From positions 1,989,001 to 2,053,000 of the forward strand of contig NC_014221.1 in the NCBI RefSeq assembly GCF_000092425.1: 64,000 nt of DNA, written 5' to 3'. The notes under the pieces are model-generated. The model ran no database searches. It saw only the letters and a list, made by a program, of their open reading frames with translations, and was not told the origin of the DNA. The position numbers and the translations under genes were made by a program. Of the stretch, positions 37,426 to 47,319 are shown piece after piece (positions within the stretch are counted from its first letter, which is position 1; each line of letters opens with the position of its first letter). This DNA is from Truepera radiovictrix DSM 17093 (GTDB taxonomy: Bacteria > Deinococcota > Deinococci > Deinococcales > Trueperaceae).

Positions 37426-39257
37426 GCGCGCACCGCGTCGCGCTTCTCGAGCGCGCTCCCCAAGTACGCTTCGATCACCTTCGGGTTCGCCCGCACCTCG
37501 GCCGGCGTCCCCTCGGCTAGCAGCTCACCGTAATGCATCACCACCACGCGGTCGACCAAGTTCATCACCAGCTCCATGTCGTGATCGACGAAGAGCACCG
37601 TCACCCCGTCCGCTTTGAGGCGGCGCACCAGCGCTGCGAGCTCCGCTTTTTCGGCTTTGCGCAGCCCCGCCGCGGGTTCGTCGAGGAGCAGCATCTCGGG
37701 GTCAGCGGCGAGCGCGCGGGCGATCTCCAGGAGGCGCTGCTTGCCCAAGGGGAGGTCGCTGGGGCGCGCGAAGGCGGCCTCGGTCAGGCCGACGCGCGCG
37801 AGCTGCTTGTAGGCTTCGGCCTGCGCGCGGCGCTCCTCGGCGCGATCAAAGCGCAGCGCCGAAGCGAGCATCCCCGCCGAGGTGCGCGCGTAGGTGCCGA
37901 GGGCGACGTTGTCCAGCACCGTCATGTCGTTGAAAAGGTGGGGGTGCTGAAAGGTGCGCGCGAGCCCCTTGCGGGCGACGCGGTAGGGCGCGAGGCCGCT
38001 GACGCGCTCGCCGCGGTAGCGCACCGTACCGGAGGTAGGGGCGAAGGCGCCGGTGATGAGGTTGAACGAGGTCGACTTGCCCGCCCCGTTGGGGCCGATG
38101 AGCCCTAAAATCTCGCCGCGGCGCACGGTAAAGGAGAGGTCGCGCACCGCGACGAGGCCGCCGAAGTGCTTGGTGAGCGCCGCGACCTCCAAAAGCGCCT
38201 CGCCCGCCGCGCCCCCCCCGCGCGACGCCGTTAGCCCCGCCCCCGTCGGCGGAGCGCGGCGGGGCGGGGGCAGGAGGCGCTCGACGAACCCCCAGAGCCC
38301 TTTGGGTGCAAAGAGCAAGATCGCTACCAAGATGAGGCCCAGCGCCACCACCTCGTAGTTGCCGCTGCGGCCCAAAAGCAGGGGCAAAACGCCCTGGAGC
38401 CAGTCCTCGAGCCAGGTAATAAGCCCCGCCCCCAACAGCACCCCCGGCAGCGCCGCGATCCCCCCGACGACCCCCATGATGAGGTAGGTGATCGACGCGT
38501 CCAGGCTAAAGGGGGTCGGGTTGACGAAGCGCAAAAAGTGCGCGTAGAGCCACCCCGCCGCGCCCGCCAAAAGCCCCGCGACGACGAACACCTGCAGCCG
38601 CAAGAGGGGCGGGTTGACGCCGAACGAGGCGGCGGCAACAGCGTCGCCGCGAAGCGCCCGGAGCGCCCGACCGGTGCGGCTGCGCGTGAGGTTGTGCGCC
38701 CCCACAAGGGCTAGCGCGACAAAGCCCCAGGCGAGGTAGTAAAAGGCGCCGGAGCTGCGCAGCTCGAGCCCGAAGACCGACGCGGGCGGCACCCCCGAGA
38801 TGCCGGTGTGCCCCCCCGTCACGGCCACGAGGTTGCCGAAGACGATGGTGATGGCCATCTGCCAGGCGATGGTCGCGAGCGGCAGGTAGTGCCCTTTAAG
38901 CCGCACGGTGAGCGCCCCCAGGATGAGCGCCGCCCCCCCCGAGAGGGCGAGCCCCGCGAGCAGCCCGAGCCACGGCGACACGCCGTGGCGGGTCGTCAAG
39001 ATCGCTGTCGCGTAGGCCGCGACCCCCATAAAGGCCGCCTGGCCGAACGAGGTCATGCGGGCGAGACCGGTGAGCAGGTAGAGCCCCAGCACCACCATCA
39101 CGGCGATCGCGACGAGGTTAAGGAGCGTCAAAGAAAAGGTCGGCAGCCAAGACGGTAGCAGCGCCATGACAAAGGCCGCGAGGGCGACGAGAGCGCCCCG
39201 CACCACCCCTTGCGCGCCAGGGCGGGCGGGACGGGGCGCTTCGGCTGGCCCTTTCAT
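37422..39257 (-). CDS. LivM-LivG fusion: permease plus ATPase of a branched-chain-type ABC transporter
   Basis: A 611-residue fusion. Residues about 15-320 are a LivM permease with multiple helices (LVAIAVMVVLGLYLLTGLAR, GVNPPLLRLQVFVVAGLLAG, ITYLIMGVVGGIAALPGVLL). A linker rich in Pro/Gly/Ala (about 325-350) leads to a LivG ATPase (about 355-611) with Walker A GPNGAGKSTSF, signature-like LPLGKQRLLEIARAL (SGG replaced by LGK, usual for LivG), Walker B LLLDEPAAGL and FVDHDMELVM. Such M-G fusions are known in several phyla. ATGA overlap with livH. Confidence 0.95.
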
Positions 39258-40261
39258 TCCTCCTCCTCCCCGAGGTGCGTCGCCTTGAGGCTCAAGTAGA
39301 CCAGCGCGGGGAGGATGAGCGCGAAGACGATCGCGTCTTTGTAGGCGCTCGCGGCAAACGAGCTGTACGCCTCGACCACCCCGACGGCGAGCGCCCCGAG
39401 GAGCGCCAAGGGGTAGCTCGCGAGCCCGCCCAGGATGGCCGCCACGAACCCCTTAAGGCCCAGCAAAAAGCCCATGTAGTAAGCGGCGTTGGTCAGGGGC
39501 GCGACCAGCATCCCGCTCACGCCGCCCACGAGCGCCGCGCACACGAACGCCACGCGCCCCGCCTCGGCGGGGCTCACCCCGACGAGCCGCGCCCCCAAAC
39601 GGTTGACCGCCGACGCGCGCAGCGCCTTGCCGTGGAGCGTGCGGGTAAAAAAGGCGAAGAGCGCGCCCACCATGAGAAGAGCGAAGGCGAGGATGAAGAG
39701 CGCTTGGTAGCTCACCGGCACAGTGCCCAGCTGCACGCTGCCGCGCAGCAGCGCCGGCGGGCGGAACTGTTCGGGGCCGAAAAAGACGAGCCCGAGCCCC
39801 TGAAAGACGAGGTGCAAGCCCACCGCCAGGATGAGGTAGGTCAGCACCGACGCGCGCGGGATGGGCTCGTAGACGAGCCGGAAGGTCGCCGGGCCCATCG
39901 GCACGACGATTCCCAGCGCGATGAGCCAGAGCGCCCACGTCGGCAGCCCCGCCGCGCCCCAGAAGGTGAGCCCCACCAGGAGCGCCGCGAGCGCCGCGAG
40001 CGCGAGCAGGGTGCGCGGCCTGCGCAGCTCGAGCAGCGCCCACGCGGCGAGCATGGCGAGCGTCAGCCAGAGCGTCCCCGGCACCTCGCCGCGCAGCAGC
40101 AGGACAAACGAGAGCGGCGCGAACATGATGATCTCGCCGATAAAGACGGCGATCACGCGGGTGACGGCGAAGACCAGCACCAGGGCGAGCGCCACCAGGC
40201 CGTAGATCACGCCGTTGGTGAGCCCGTCCGAGAGCAAAAAGGAGAAGATCGTCCAGTCCAT
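39254..40261 (-). CDS. livH: Branched-chain-amino-acid-type ABC transporter permease
   Basis: A 335-residue permease with about eight to nine hydrophobic segments. The N-terminal LTNGVIYGLVALALVLVFAVTRVI and the conserved GVSPAEAGRVAFVCAALVGGVSGML and YMGFLLGLKGFVAAILGGL are LivH hallmarks. It is longer than usual (about 290) owing to two extra hydrophobic stretches at about 60-115. No Shine-Dalgarno is visible before the ATG; 39 nt separate it from livJ. Confidence 0.94.
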   Translation of the reverse strand: MDWTIFSFLLSDGLTNGVIYGLVALALVLVFAVTRVIAVFIGEIIMFAPLSFVLLLRGEVPGTLWLTLAMLAAWALLELRRPRTLLALAALAALLVGLTFWGAAGLPTWALWLIALGIVVPMGPATFRLVYEPIPRASVLTYLILAVGLHLVFQGLGLVFFGPEQFRPPALLRGSVQLGTVPVSYQALFILAFALLMVGALFAFFTRTLHGKALRASAVNRLGARLVGVSPAEAGRVAFVCAALVGGVSGMLVAPLTNAAYYMGFLLGLKGFVAAILGGLASYPLALLGALAVGVVEAYSSFAASAYKDAIVFALILPALVYLSLKATHLGEEEE

Positions 40262-40300
40262 GAGGGAAGGGGCCGAGGGGGGAGCCTCAGCCCGGGGTCG

Positions 40301-41491
40301 CTACTCGTCGAAGGTGCTCACGAGCTGCCAGGTGCCGTTTTCGATCCTCACCATCACCGCGCTCGTCTCGAGCGTGAGCCCCAGGTGGTCCTCAGGCGAC
40401 ATGGTGAAGACGCCGTGGGTCGCAACAAGCCCAGAGGTCGCCTCGAGCTCGTCACGCAGCGCGCGGCGGAAACCCTCCAGGTCGGCGGGGTCGGCGCCGC
40501 CCTCGAGAGCGCGCGTCAGAGCCCCCTCGAGCAGCAACCAAGCGTCGTAGGCGTGAGCGCCGAAGGTCGAGTAGGAGCCCTCGCCGTACTCGGCTTCGTA
40601 GAGCGCGATGTACTCCAGGGCCACCTCGCGGCTCGGGAAGCCTTCGGGCAGCTGCTCAGCCACCAGGATGGGGCCGGCTGGCAGGAGCGTCCCCTCGACG
40701 TCGTCGCCGCCCAAGCTCAAAAAGTCGGGGTTGGCGACCCCGTGGGTCTGGTAGATGAGCCCACCGTAACCGCGCTCCAAAAGGGTGCGCTGCGGCAAGA
40801 CCGCCGGCGTCCCCGAAGCGCCCACCAAGACCGCGTCGGGTTGAGCGGAGATGATCCGCAGCACCTGCCCCGTCACCGAGGTGTCCTCGCGGGCGTAGCG
40901 CTCGCTCGCGACGATCTCCAGGCCGTTCGCCTCGGCGACCGCCGAGAAGTCGTTGAACCACCCCTCGCCGTAGGCGTCGTTAAAGCCGATAAACCCGACC
41001 GTCCCCACCTCGCGCGCGACCATGTCGCGGACGATCGCCTCGGCCATGATCTCGTCTGTTTGCGGCGTTTTAAAGACCCACTCGCGCGGCCCCTCGACGG
41101 GTTCGACGATGGTCTTCGAGGCGCCGAGTGAGATCATCGGCACTTGCGCCTCGCCGACGACGTCGACCATGCCCAGCGACGCGGGGGTCGTGGTGGTGCC
41201 GATGATCGCCAGGACGTTCTGCTCTTCGATCAGCGAGCGGGTGTTGCGCACCGCCTGGGTGGTGTCCGAAGCGTCGTCGAGGATGATAAAGCGCACCTCG
41301 CGCCCGGCGACCCCGCCCGCTTCGTTGATAACCCCCTCGAGGAGCGTCAGGGTGTTGCGCTCCGGAATCCCGAGTGACGCCGCCGGCCCCGTCGCCGAGA
41401 CGACCACGCCGATAGGGAGCGGCGCCTCCTGGGCGGCGCCGGAGGCCGCCAACAGGAGCCCTGAAGCCAAGAGCCACTTACCTACGCGCAT
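40301..41491 (-). CDS. livJ: Branched-chain-amino-acid-type ABC transporter substrate-binding protein
   Basis: A 396-residue exported binding protein. The signal peptide is WLLASGLLLAASGAAQ. The mature Peripla_BP_6 fold shows PIGVVVSATGPAASLGIPERNT, GREVRFIILDDASDTTQAVR, AIIGTTTTPASLGMV and GFIGFNDAYGEGWFNDF. In this family the GTTTTPAS loop binds the ligand carboxylate. ATG 41491 is set by the signal peptide and GGAGG 7 nt upstream. It heads the transporter unit and has its own promoter overlapped by a PaaR-like operator, so the ligand is probably an aromatic acid such as phenylacetate or 4-hydroxyphenylacetate (inference). Confidence 0.93.
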   Translation of the reverse strand: MRVGKWLLASGLLLAASGAAQEAPLPIGVVVSATGPAASLGIPERNTLTLLEGVINEAGGVAGREVRFIILDDASDTTQAVRNTRSLIEEQNVLAIIGTTTTPASLGMVDVVGEAQVPMISLGASKTIVEPVEGPREWVFKTPQTDEIMAEAIVRDMVAREVGTVGFIGFNDAYGEGWFNDFSAVAEANGLEIVASERYAREDTSVTGQVLRIISAQPDAVLVGASGTPAVLPQRTLLERGYGGLIYQTHGVANPDFLSLGGDDVEGTLLPAGPILVAEQLPEGFPSREVALEYIALYEAEYGEGSYSTFGAHAYDAWLLLEGALTRALEGGADPADLEGFRRALRDELEATSGLVATHGVFTMSPEDHLGLTLETSAVMVRIENGTWQLVSTFDE

Positions 41492-41510
41492 ACGCTTCCT
41501 CCCTCGAGGG

Positions 41511-41531
41511 GCAGCGCCCCGTGGGCGCTGC
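41511..41531 (-). other. Hairpin in the livJ 5' leader
   Basis: GCAGCGCCC (41511-41519) and GGGCGCTGC (41523-41531) form a perfect 9-bp stem with a 3-nt loop, between promoter and ribosome-binding site. It may affect mRNA stability or translation. Confidence 0.5.
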
Positions 41532-41553
41532 ATGAGTTTTCACGCTGGCTTAT

Positions 41554-41583
41554 AGTCTATCCCGAACGAACGCTTGTTCGCAA
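41554..41583 (-). promoter_or_regulatory. livJ promoter with PaaR-like operator
   Basis: On the minus strand TTGCGA (41583-41578) and TAGACT (41559-41554) are 18 bp apart. The palindrome CGAACGCTTGTTCG (41567-41580) fills the spacer and differs from CnAACGnnCGTTnG at one position. A repressor bound there would block the polymerase. Confidence 0.6.
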
Positions 41584-41616
41584 GTGTGGTGCGGGGTGGG
41601 CGCTTTGCAGCAGAAC

Positions 41617-42597
41617 CTACCGTGCGACGACGGGCCGAGCTCGCAGCGCGGGTTCGCGCACCGCCGTCCCCGCGAAGGGCGTCCCCTCCTCGAACCACGA
41701 CGCGGGCGCCGCGTGGCCCCAGAGGGTCTGGCGCTGCGGGTCGTCGAGGGTCCAGCGCAGGGGCTCCAAGTCGGGGTCGACGGTGAGGTAGTCCGAGGCG
41801 AAGAGCTCGACGCGGTGCCCGTCGGGGTCGCGCAGGTAGAGGAAAAAAGCGTTCGAGATGCCGTGGCGGCCGGGGCCGCGCTCGAGCTTGTCGACGTGCC
41901 CGGTGGTGGCGAGCACGTCGCAGGCGTGCAGGATGCTCATGACCGAGGCCGTCCACACCCCGACGTGGTGCAGCCGCGGGCCGCGCCCGTTGGTGAGCGC
42001 GACGTCGTGGACGTTGCCCTTGCGGTGCATCCAGACCGCCCAGAGCCTCGGGTCCGGGCCTTCGGTCTCGGTGTACTCGGTCGTGCGAAACCCCAGCTCG
42101 GCGTAGAACTCGTGGGTCTGCTGCAGCTCGGCGGCAAACAGGTTGAGGTGATCCAGGCGCATGATCTGCGCGCCGCGGTACAGGCCGTAGCGCTGGAGCA
42201 GCCGTTCGGCCCCGTCCATGCGGGCGTAAAACTCCAAGGGCACGCCGAAGGGGTCGCGCACCGCGAGCGTGCGGCCCTGCGCGTGGCGCTCGGTCCAGGA
42301 GGCGGGGAGCCCGCGCGCCGCGAAAAAGGCCTCGAGGGCGTCCAGGTCCCCCTCGCTGGCGACCTTGAAGCCGAGCGCGTGGGCTTCGGGGCTAGCGCGC
42401 TGCACCAAGACGATGCTGTGGTGGCTCCGCTCCTCGAGCCCGCGCAGATAGACCGCCTCCCCCGTGGCTTCCGTTTCGGTGAGGCCGAGCGCGTCCACGT
42501 AAAAGTCGCGCGAACGCGCCAGGTCGGTGACGCCCAACGTGACGTAGGCGCAGCGGACGATGTTGAAGGGCGGCTCCCCCGCCGCTCGCACGGGCAT
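41617..42597 (-). CDS. hpaD: 3,4-dihydroxyphenylacetate 2,3-dioxygenase (type I extradiol)
   Basis: A 326-residue vicinal-oxygen-chelate dioxygenase with two betaalphabetabetabeta domains (about 15-135 and 145-300). The Fe/Mn ligands are in MRLDHLNLF (His), PRLHHVGVW (His) and GHRVELFASDYL (Glu); the second-domain DPDGHRVELF is the signature. This matches homoprotocatechuate 2,3-dioxygenase: meta-cleavage of 3,4-dihydroxyphenylacetate to 5-carboxymethyl-2-hydroxymuconate semialdehyde. The ATG lies 1 nt after the hpaB stop (TAGCATG), and the gene is last of the operon before the transporter. Confidence 0.93.
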   Translation of the reverse strand: MPVRAAGEPPFNIVRCAYVTLGVTDLARSRDFYVDALGLTETEATGEAVYLRGLEERSHHSIVLVQRASPEAHALGFKVASEGDLDALEAFFAARGLPASWTERHAQGRTLAVRDPFGVPLEFYARMDGAERLLQRYGLYRGAQIMRLDHLNLFAAELQQTHEFYAELGFRTTEYTETEGPDPRLWAVWMHRKGNVHDVALTNGRGPRLHHVGVWTASVMSILHACDVLATTGHVDKLERGPGRHGISNAFFLYLRDPDGHRVELFASDYLTVDPDLEPLRWTLDDPQRQTLWGHAAPASWFEEGTPFAGTAVREPALRARPVVAR

Positions 42598-42598
42598 G

Positions 42599-44074
42599 CT
42601 AGTCCGCCGCCACCGCGTCCGGCACCTGCGCGCGGCTCTGGGCCAAAAACGCCTTTACGCGCGCCACATAGGGCGCCTTGTCGTACACGCCGTAGAGGGC
42701 GCACTGCGTGCGGACGGGGTCGCCGAAGAAAAACTTTTCGTAGAGGTTCTGCCGCGCCCCGAAGCTTGAGAGCGTCATGTCCCAAGCGAGCCGAAAGAGC
42801 CGGATGCGCTCCTCGGCGGTGGCGTTTGCGGCGACCAAGAACTTGGCGATGTTCTCCCCCATCGGCCCCGTGCGGTCGGCCTGGGTCGGGATCATGATCA
42901 TCCCCGAGGCGCCCAGGAGCTGCAGCAGCTCGACCATGCGCGGGTAGAGCTGCGGGTAGAGGTTGCGCGCGGCGTCCAAGGGGCCGCGCGCCGGGGTCAT
43001 GGTGCCGTAGCGGTCCACGCTCGCCCCCTCCTCCGCCGCGACCTTGAGCGCTTTCATCACCTCGAGGTTGATGATGATCTCCGCGACTTTTTGCTGGACG
43101 TGCTGGAAGCCCTCGGAGCCGATGGTGTCGACGATGGCCTGCGCGACCCCCAAAAAGGCCTCGGTCTTGGCGATCTTGACGTTGACGACCTGGTGGGCCA
43201 TGTGCAGCACCGCGCCCGTATCGGCGTAGGCGCGGTTGGCGAGCTTGACGTCGTTGATGAGAAACACCCGGTCCCAGGGTACGAGCACGTCGTCGAAAAA
43301 GACCATCGCGTCGAGCTCGTCGAAGCGCGACCCCAAGGGGTGGTCGTCGCCGCGCCCGATGTCTAGCGGCTCGCGCGTCTGGAAGCTCATCCCCGGCGTG
43401 TTCGTGGGGAGCGCAAACGCCAGCGCGTAGCGCCTCAGCTCCTCTTGCTCTTTCAGCACCGTCGAGGGGAAGATAAGGATCTCGTCGGCAATCGGCAAGG
43501 TCGCCATCATCCGCGCGCCGCGCACGACGATGCCCTCACGGGTCTCCTTGACGAGACCGAGTGCGATATAGGGGTCGTCGAGCTGGTCGGCCCGCGCCGA
43601 GCGGTTGACCTGCGGGTTCGTCAGCGCGTGCGTCAAGCAGAGGTCATGCTCGCGCACGTACTCGAAGTAGCGGCGCATGTTCGCGCCGAAGCGCGGGTCG
43701 CACGCGTCAAAGTACGCCGACGCTTTGGCCGCCGCCATCAGGTTGACGTTCATGTAGTCGGGTGCGCGCCCCATAAAGCCCAATGAGGCGTCCGCCCAGA
43801 CCTTGTGCATGGCCGCGCGGCGCCTGAGGTCCTCCTTGGTCTTGGGCTCCAAAAAACTCATCCCCACGCGCTCGCCCGTCGTGGGGCTCGGAAAGGTCAT
43901 CACGTCACGCAGCTCGGGTTCGTGCTGCAGGTCGTAAAGCCGCGCCACCGAGCGCACCGCGTTTTTCGTGTAGGGGTGCGTCGTCGGGTCGGCGACGCGC
44001 TCGCCGTCGATGTAGAGGTTCGGCGGGTTGCGCCTGAGCCCCTCTAGGTACTGCTCACCGGTTCTAGCGGGCAT
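42599..44074 (-). CDS. hpaB: 4-hydroxyphenylacetate 3-monooxygenase, oxygenase component
   Basis: A 491-residue FADH2-dependent hydroxylase of the acyl-CoA-dehydrogenase fold, Thermus-type HpaB. Segments are [61 protein letters not shown] and [19 protein letters not shown]. It makes 3,4-dihydroxyphenylacetate. The partner flavin reductase (HpaC) is not in the window. AAAGGAG lies 5 nt upstream of the ATG; the start overlaps the GNAT gene by 11 bp. Confidence 0.95.
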   Translation of the reverse strand: MPARTGEQYLEGLRRNPPNLYIDGERVADPTTHPYTKNAVRSVARLYDLQHEPELRDVMTFPSPTTGERVGMSFLEPKTKEDLRRRAAMHKVWADASLGFMGRAPDYMNVNLMAAAKASAYFDACDPRFGANMRRYFEYVREHDLCLTHALTNPQVNRSARADQLDDPYIALGLVKETREGIVVRGARMMATLPIADEILIFPSTVLKEQEELRRYALAFALPTNTPGMSFQTREPLDIGRGDDHPLGSRFDELDAMVFFDDVLVPWDRVFLINDVKLANRAYADTGAVLHMAHQVVNVKIAKTEAFLGVAQAIVDTIGSEGFQHVQQKVAEIIINLEVMKALKVAAEEGASVDRYGTMTPARGPLDAARNLYPQLYPRMVELLQLLGASGMIMIPTQADRTGPMGENIAKFLVAANATAEERIRLFRLAWDMTLSSFGARQNLYEKFFFGDPVRTQCALYGVYDKAPYVARVKAFLAQSRAQVPDAVAAD

Positions 44075-44579
44075 GGTCGCTCCTTTCTGGGGCGCTCAGC
44101 TCGAGCGCCATCCTGTACTCGTGTAATCCCGGCGCGAAGGCGTCTTCGGTGACCGTTTGCGTGACGAAGCCGAAGCGCCGAAAAAACCCCTCGGCGCGCT
44201 GGCTCGTGTTGACCCACAGGGCTCTGGCTTCGGGGTAGTGGGCGCGCAGGTACGCGAGCCGCGCCTCAAAAAGCCGCCGCCCGAGCCCCTGGCGGTGGTG
44301 CGCGCGCGCCACCATCCCCCAGCTGAGCCCCGCCTGGTCACCCTTGACGGAGACGCCCCCGCACGCGACGACCTCGCCGGCGACCTCGAGCACGAAGTAC
44401 GCGTGCGCCGCGGGCGCTCCTCCGAGCCCCTCTAGAAAGGCCGCGTACTCGGCGCGCTCCGAGGGGGCGAAGAAGTCCGGGGTGTTGTCGTCAAAGAGGC
44501 GCAGGCAACCGGCGCGGTCATCGGGCGTGTAGGAGCGAAACGTCGGGCGCTCGAGCTGGGGACGCTCTACCGTCGCCAT
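44064..44579 (-). CDS. GNAT-family N-acetyltransferase in the hpa operon
   Basis: A 171-residue GNAT domain: [18 protein letters not shown] at the N-terminus, [19 protein letters not shown], then the acetyl-CoA loop [20 protein letters not shown] and a C-terminal [17 protein letters not shown] precedes the ATG. It is embedded between hpaE (9-nt gap) and hpaB (11-bp overlap), so it is co-transcribed with the pathway. A direct role is not evident; acetylation of an amine by-product or enzyme lysine is conceivable. Confidence 0.88.
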   Translation of the reverse strand: MATVERPQLERPTFRSYTPDDRAGCLRLFDDNTPDFFAPSERAEYAAFLEGLGGAPAAHAYFVLEVAGEVVACGGVSVKGDQAGLSWGMVARAHHRQGLGRRLFEARLAYLRAHYPEARALWVNTSQRAEGFFRRFGFVTQTVTEDAFAPGLHEYRMALELSAPERSDHAR

Positions 44580-44588
44580 CCTCCCCTC

Positions 44589-46103
44589 CTACGCGCCCAG
44601 CTTCGGGATCGGGTGCTCGCCCAACGCGACCGCGACGTTTTTGGTCTCCATGTAGAAGTCAAACGAGTAGTCGCCGCCGTCGCGGCCGATCCCCGAGCGC
44701 TTGGTGCCGCCAAAGGGCGTGCTTAAGTGCCGGACGTTTTGCGAGTTCACCCAGACCATACCCGCCTCGAGCCCGTGCGCGAAGCGGTGCGCCCGCGCCA
44801 CGTCCCGCGTCCAGAGGTACGCCGCCAACCCATAGCGCACCCCGTTGGCGAGCCGCAGCGCCTCCGCTTCGTCGTCAAAGGGGATCGCCGTCAAGACGGG
44901 GCCGAAGATCTCCTCTTGGGAGATGCGCATGTCGTTGCGGGCGCCCGTAAAGAGGGTCGCGGTCACGAAGTTGCCCGCCGGGTTCTCGCCGCCGGCCGCT
45001 ACCGTCGCGCCCTCCTCGCGGGCCGCCGCGACGTAGCTCATGACCTTCTCGACGTGCTTGGGGTGAATGAGGGGGCCGATATCGGTCGCCGGGTCGAAGG
45101 GGTCGCCTGTGCGGACGCGCTTCGCGCGCTCGGCGAGCTCGGCGGTGAACGCGTCGTACACGCTCCGCTCGACCAAGAGGCGGCTACTTGAGGTGCAGCG
45201 CTCGCCGTTGAGCGAGTAGATCATAAAGACCGCGGCGTCAAGCGCGCGCTCCAAGTCCGCGTCGGCAAACACGACGACCGGATTTTTGCCCCCCAGCTCG
45301 AAGTGCACGCGCTTAAGGGTCGGCGCGCCCTGGGCCATGATGTGGCTCCCGGTGGCCGACTCGCCCACGAAAGCGATCGCCCGAACTGCCTCGTGCTCGG
45401 TCACAGCTCTCCCCGCCGTCTCGCCGAAGCCGTGGACGGTGTTGAGCACCCCCTCGGGCAGACCCGCCTCGAGGCACAGCTCGGCGAGCCGCGTCGCCGT
45501 CAAGGGGCTCCACTCGGCGGGCTTATGCACCACCGTGCACCCCGCGGCCAGCGCGGGCGCGATCTTCCAGGTCGAGAGCATAAAGGGCGTGTTCCACGGG
45601 GTAATGACCCCGACCGGGCCGATCGCTTGGCGCAGGGTGTAGTTCAAAAACCCGTCGGCGGGCAGGCTGCGCCCGTCGGCGGCGCTCTCGCAGCGGTCGG
45701 CGAAGAAGCGGAAGTTCTCCGCCGCGCGCGCCGCGGCGCTCTTCATAAAGCGCACCGTCTGGCCGGTGTCGAGCACCTCCAGTAGGGCGATCTCCTCGGC
45801 GTGCGCCTCGATAAGGTCGGCAATGCGGTGCAGCAGGCGCTTGCGCGCCTTGGCGGGCACGCCCCGCCAGGTCTCGAAGGCGGTCTCGGCGGCGCGCGCC
45901 GCACGGTCCACCTCCTCGGGCCCGCCCGCGGCCGCGCGGGCGATGACGGTGTCGTCAATCGGCGTGATGACCTCGAAGGTCTCGCCGGAAGCTGAGCCCT
46001 CCCAGCGCCCGCCGATGAGGTGCCGGAGCTCGCGCAGGCGCTCGGCGTAGCGCAGCGCGCGCTCGCGGTTGGCCTGCGCTTGGCTGATCGTTTGGCTGCT
46101 CAC
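44589..46103 (-). CDS. hpaE: 5-carboxymethyl-2-hydroxymuconate semialdehyde dehydrogenase
   Basis: A 504-residue NAD-dependent aldehyde dehydrogenase. The catalytic Glu is in VHFELGGKNPVVVF and the Cys in LNGERCTSSSRLLVE, a form typical of HpaE. VITPWNTPFMLSTWKIAPAL is the cofactor-binding segment. GTG 46103 overlaps the stop of the DUF3293 gene (GTGA) and has GGAGG upstream; a much longer frame reading to 46271 is spurious. Confidence 0.95.
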   Translation of the reverse strand: MSSQTISQAQANRERALRYAERLRELRHLIGGRWEGSASGETFEVITPIDDTVIARAAAGGPEEVDRAARAAETAFETWRGVPAKARKRLLHRIADLIEAHAEEIALLEVLDTGQTVRFMKSAAARAAENFRFFADRCESAADGRSLPADGFLNYTLRQAIGPVGVITPWNTPFMLSTWKIAPALAAGCTVVHKPAEWSPLTATRLAELCLEAGLPEGVLNTVHGFGETAGRAVTEHEAVRAIAFVGESATGSHIMAQGAPTLKRVHFELGGKNPVVVFADADLERALDAAVFMIYSLNGERCTSSSRLLVERSVYDAFTAELAERAKRVRTGDPFDPATDIGPLIHPKHVEKVMSYVAAAREEGATVAAGGENPAGNFVTATLFTGARNDMRISQEEIFGPVLTAIPFDDEAEALRLANGVRYGLAAYLWTRDVARAHRFAHGLEAGMVWVNSQNVRHLSTPFGGTKRSGIGRDGGDYSFDFYMETKNVAVALGEHPIPKLGA

Positions 46104-46534
46104 GCTGCCTCCAAACGGGGGTAAAAGGTCTCGGTGCGCCCGTCCTCGCACCACAGCAGCGCCACGCGCTCCCCTTCGCCCCAGACGACCGCGTGCTGCT
46201 CGTAACGGCGCCCGAGCGCGCGCGCCTCGTCCGCGGTGAGGTCGAAGACCACGAACCCCGGCTCCTCCCACGAACCGTCGCGCGAGGCGCCGCTACTCGG
46301 GCCGTACTCGAGCCCGCGCGATTGCAGCTCCTCCTCCAGCGCCGCGTTGCGCTGCCGGTTCTCCTCGTCAGGCAGCGCCACGCTGCGCGGGTTGTAGGCC
46401 GTGACGAGGACGAAGGGGCGCCCCCCGAAGAGCCTCTCCCCCGTCGGCGTGGGGCTCAGCGCGAAGGCGACGCCCACCGCGCGGTAGACGGCGTCCGCGT
46501 ACACGTCAGCGTAGTTTTCCAGCGTTTCGCTCAT
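46100..46534 (-). CDS. DUF3293 protein in the hpa operon
   Basis: A 144-residue protein with the DUF3293 pattern: PFVLVTAYNPRSVALPDEENR, then NAALEEELQSRGLEYG, and EEPGFVVFDLTADEARALGRRYEQHAVVWGEG. DUF3293 has no known function. It overlaps both hpaG (ATGA) and hpaE (GTGA), so it is translated with the pathway enzymes, a placement that suggests a link, though it could be a passenger. Confidence 0.88.
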   Translation of the reverse strand: MSETLENYADVYADAVYRAVGVAFALSPTPTGERLFGGRPFVLVTAYNPRSVALPDEENRQRNAALEEELQSRGLEYGPSSGASRDGSWEEPGFVVFDLTADEARALGRRYEQHAVVWGEGERVALLWCEDGRTETFYPRLEAA

Positions 46535-47319
46535 AGCTTCACCCTCGCCTCTTGGCCCCGCACCGGTTCGGCGTCCTCGGTCTCTAGGGCCACGTCGTTT
46601 TCGAGCGCCCCCAGACCGTCGATCTCGAGCCGCATGGTGTCGCCCACGCGGACGTGCGAGATACCCTTGGGGGTCCCCGTCAGGATGACGTCGCCCGCCT
46701 CGAGGGTCATAAAGCGGCTCACGAAGGCGATGATCTCGGGGATCTTAAAGATCATGTCGCGGGTGTTGCCCTCCTGGCGCTTTTCGCCGTTTACAAAAGC
46801 GCGCAGACCGAGGTCGTCGGGGTTTGCGACCTCGTCGGCGGTGACGTAAAAGGGGCCGAGCGGCCCGAAGGTGTCCCAACCCTTGCCGCGAATCGGCGGG
46901 CGGAAGGTGTTGGTCACGTAGTCACGCACCACGAGGTCGTTGGCGATGGTGTAACCGCCGACGATGTCGTAGGCGTCTCGCTCCTTGACCCGCCGCGCGG
47001 TGCGGCCGATGATGAGGGCGAGCTCGACCTCGTAGTGCATGTACTGCGCCCCCTGCGGGTAGATGACGGTGCCCTTGTGGGGCAGGAGGCTGGTGTTGGG
47101 CTTCCAGAAGAGCGCGGGCTCCTCGGGCTTGTTGAGCTCGAGCTCCGCGGCGTGGTCGGCGTAGTTGAGCGCCAGCCCGAGCACCTTGCCGGGGGTGACG
47201 GGGAGCCTCCAGGTGACGCTCTCGGGGTCGTGCGCTTCGCCCGCGTGGTCGACGAGCACGCCGCCCTGAAGGGTGCCCTCGAGGGCGCGCCCGCGCGCGA
47301 TAAAGCGCGCCCGCTTCAC
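46531..47319 (-). CDS. hpaG: Fumarylacetoacetate hydrolase-family HpaG-like decarboxylase/isomerase
   Basis: A 262-residue FAH-fold protein. Metal ligands are in YMHYEVELALIIGRTARRV (ExE) and AYDIVGGYTIANDLVVRD (Asp), and the loop VILTGTPKGISHVRVGD is the signature. It should decarboxylate and isomerise 5-oxopent-3-ene-1,2,5-tricarboxylate to 2-oxohept-3-ene-1,7-dioate. It has a single FAH domain, against two in E. coli HpaG; single-domain forms exist elsewhere. GTG start overlapping the upstream stop. Confidence 0.9.
   Translation of the reverse strand: MKRARFIARGRALEGTLQGGVLVDHAGEAHDPESVTWRLPVTPGKVLGLALNYADHAAELELNKPEEPALFWKPNTSLLPHKGTVIYPQGAQYMHYEVELALIIGRTARRVKERDAYDIVGGYTIANDLVVRDYVTNTFRPPIRGKGWDTFGPLGPFYVTADEVANPDDLGLRAFVNGEKRQEGNTRDMIFKIPEIIAFVSRFMTLEAGDVILTGTPKGISHVRVGDTMRLEIDGLGALENDVALETEDAEPVRGQEARVKL

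Noticed and set aside
39275-41131. A 618-codon plus-strand open frame antisense to livH and livJ
   Set aside because: Its translation is rich in Arg, His, Glu and Gly with no domain pattern, as expected for the opposite strand of GC-rich genes; both antisense genes are clearly real.
41584-42897. A 437-codon plus-strand frame over hpaD and the end of hpaB
   Set aside because: Antisense shadow with low-complexity Arg/Gly/His translation; no ribosome-binding site or family signal.
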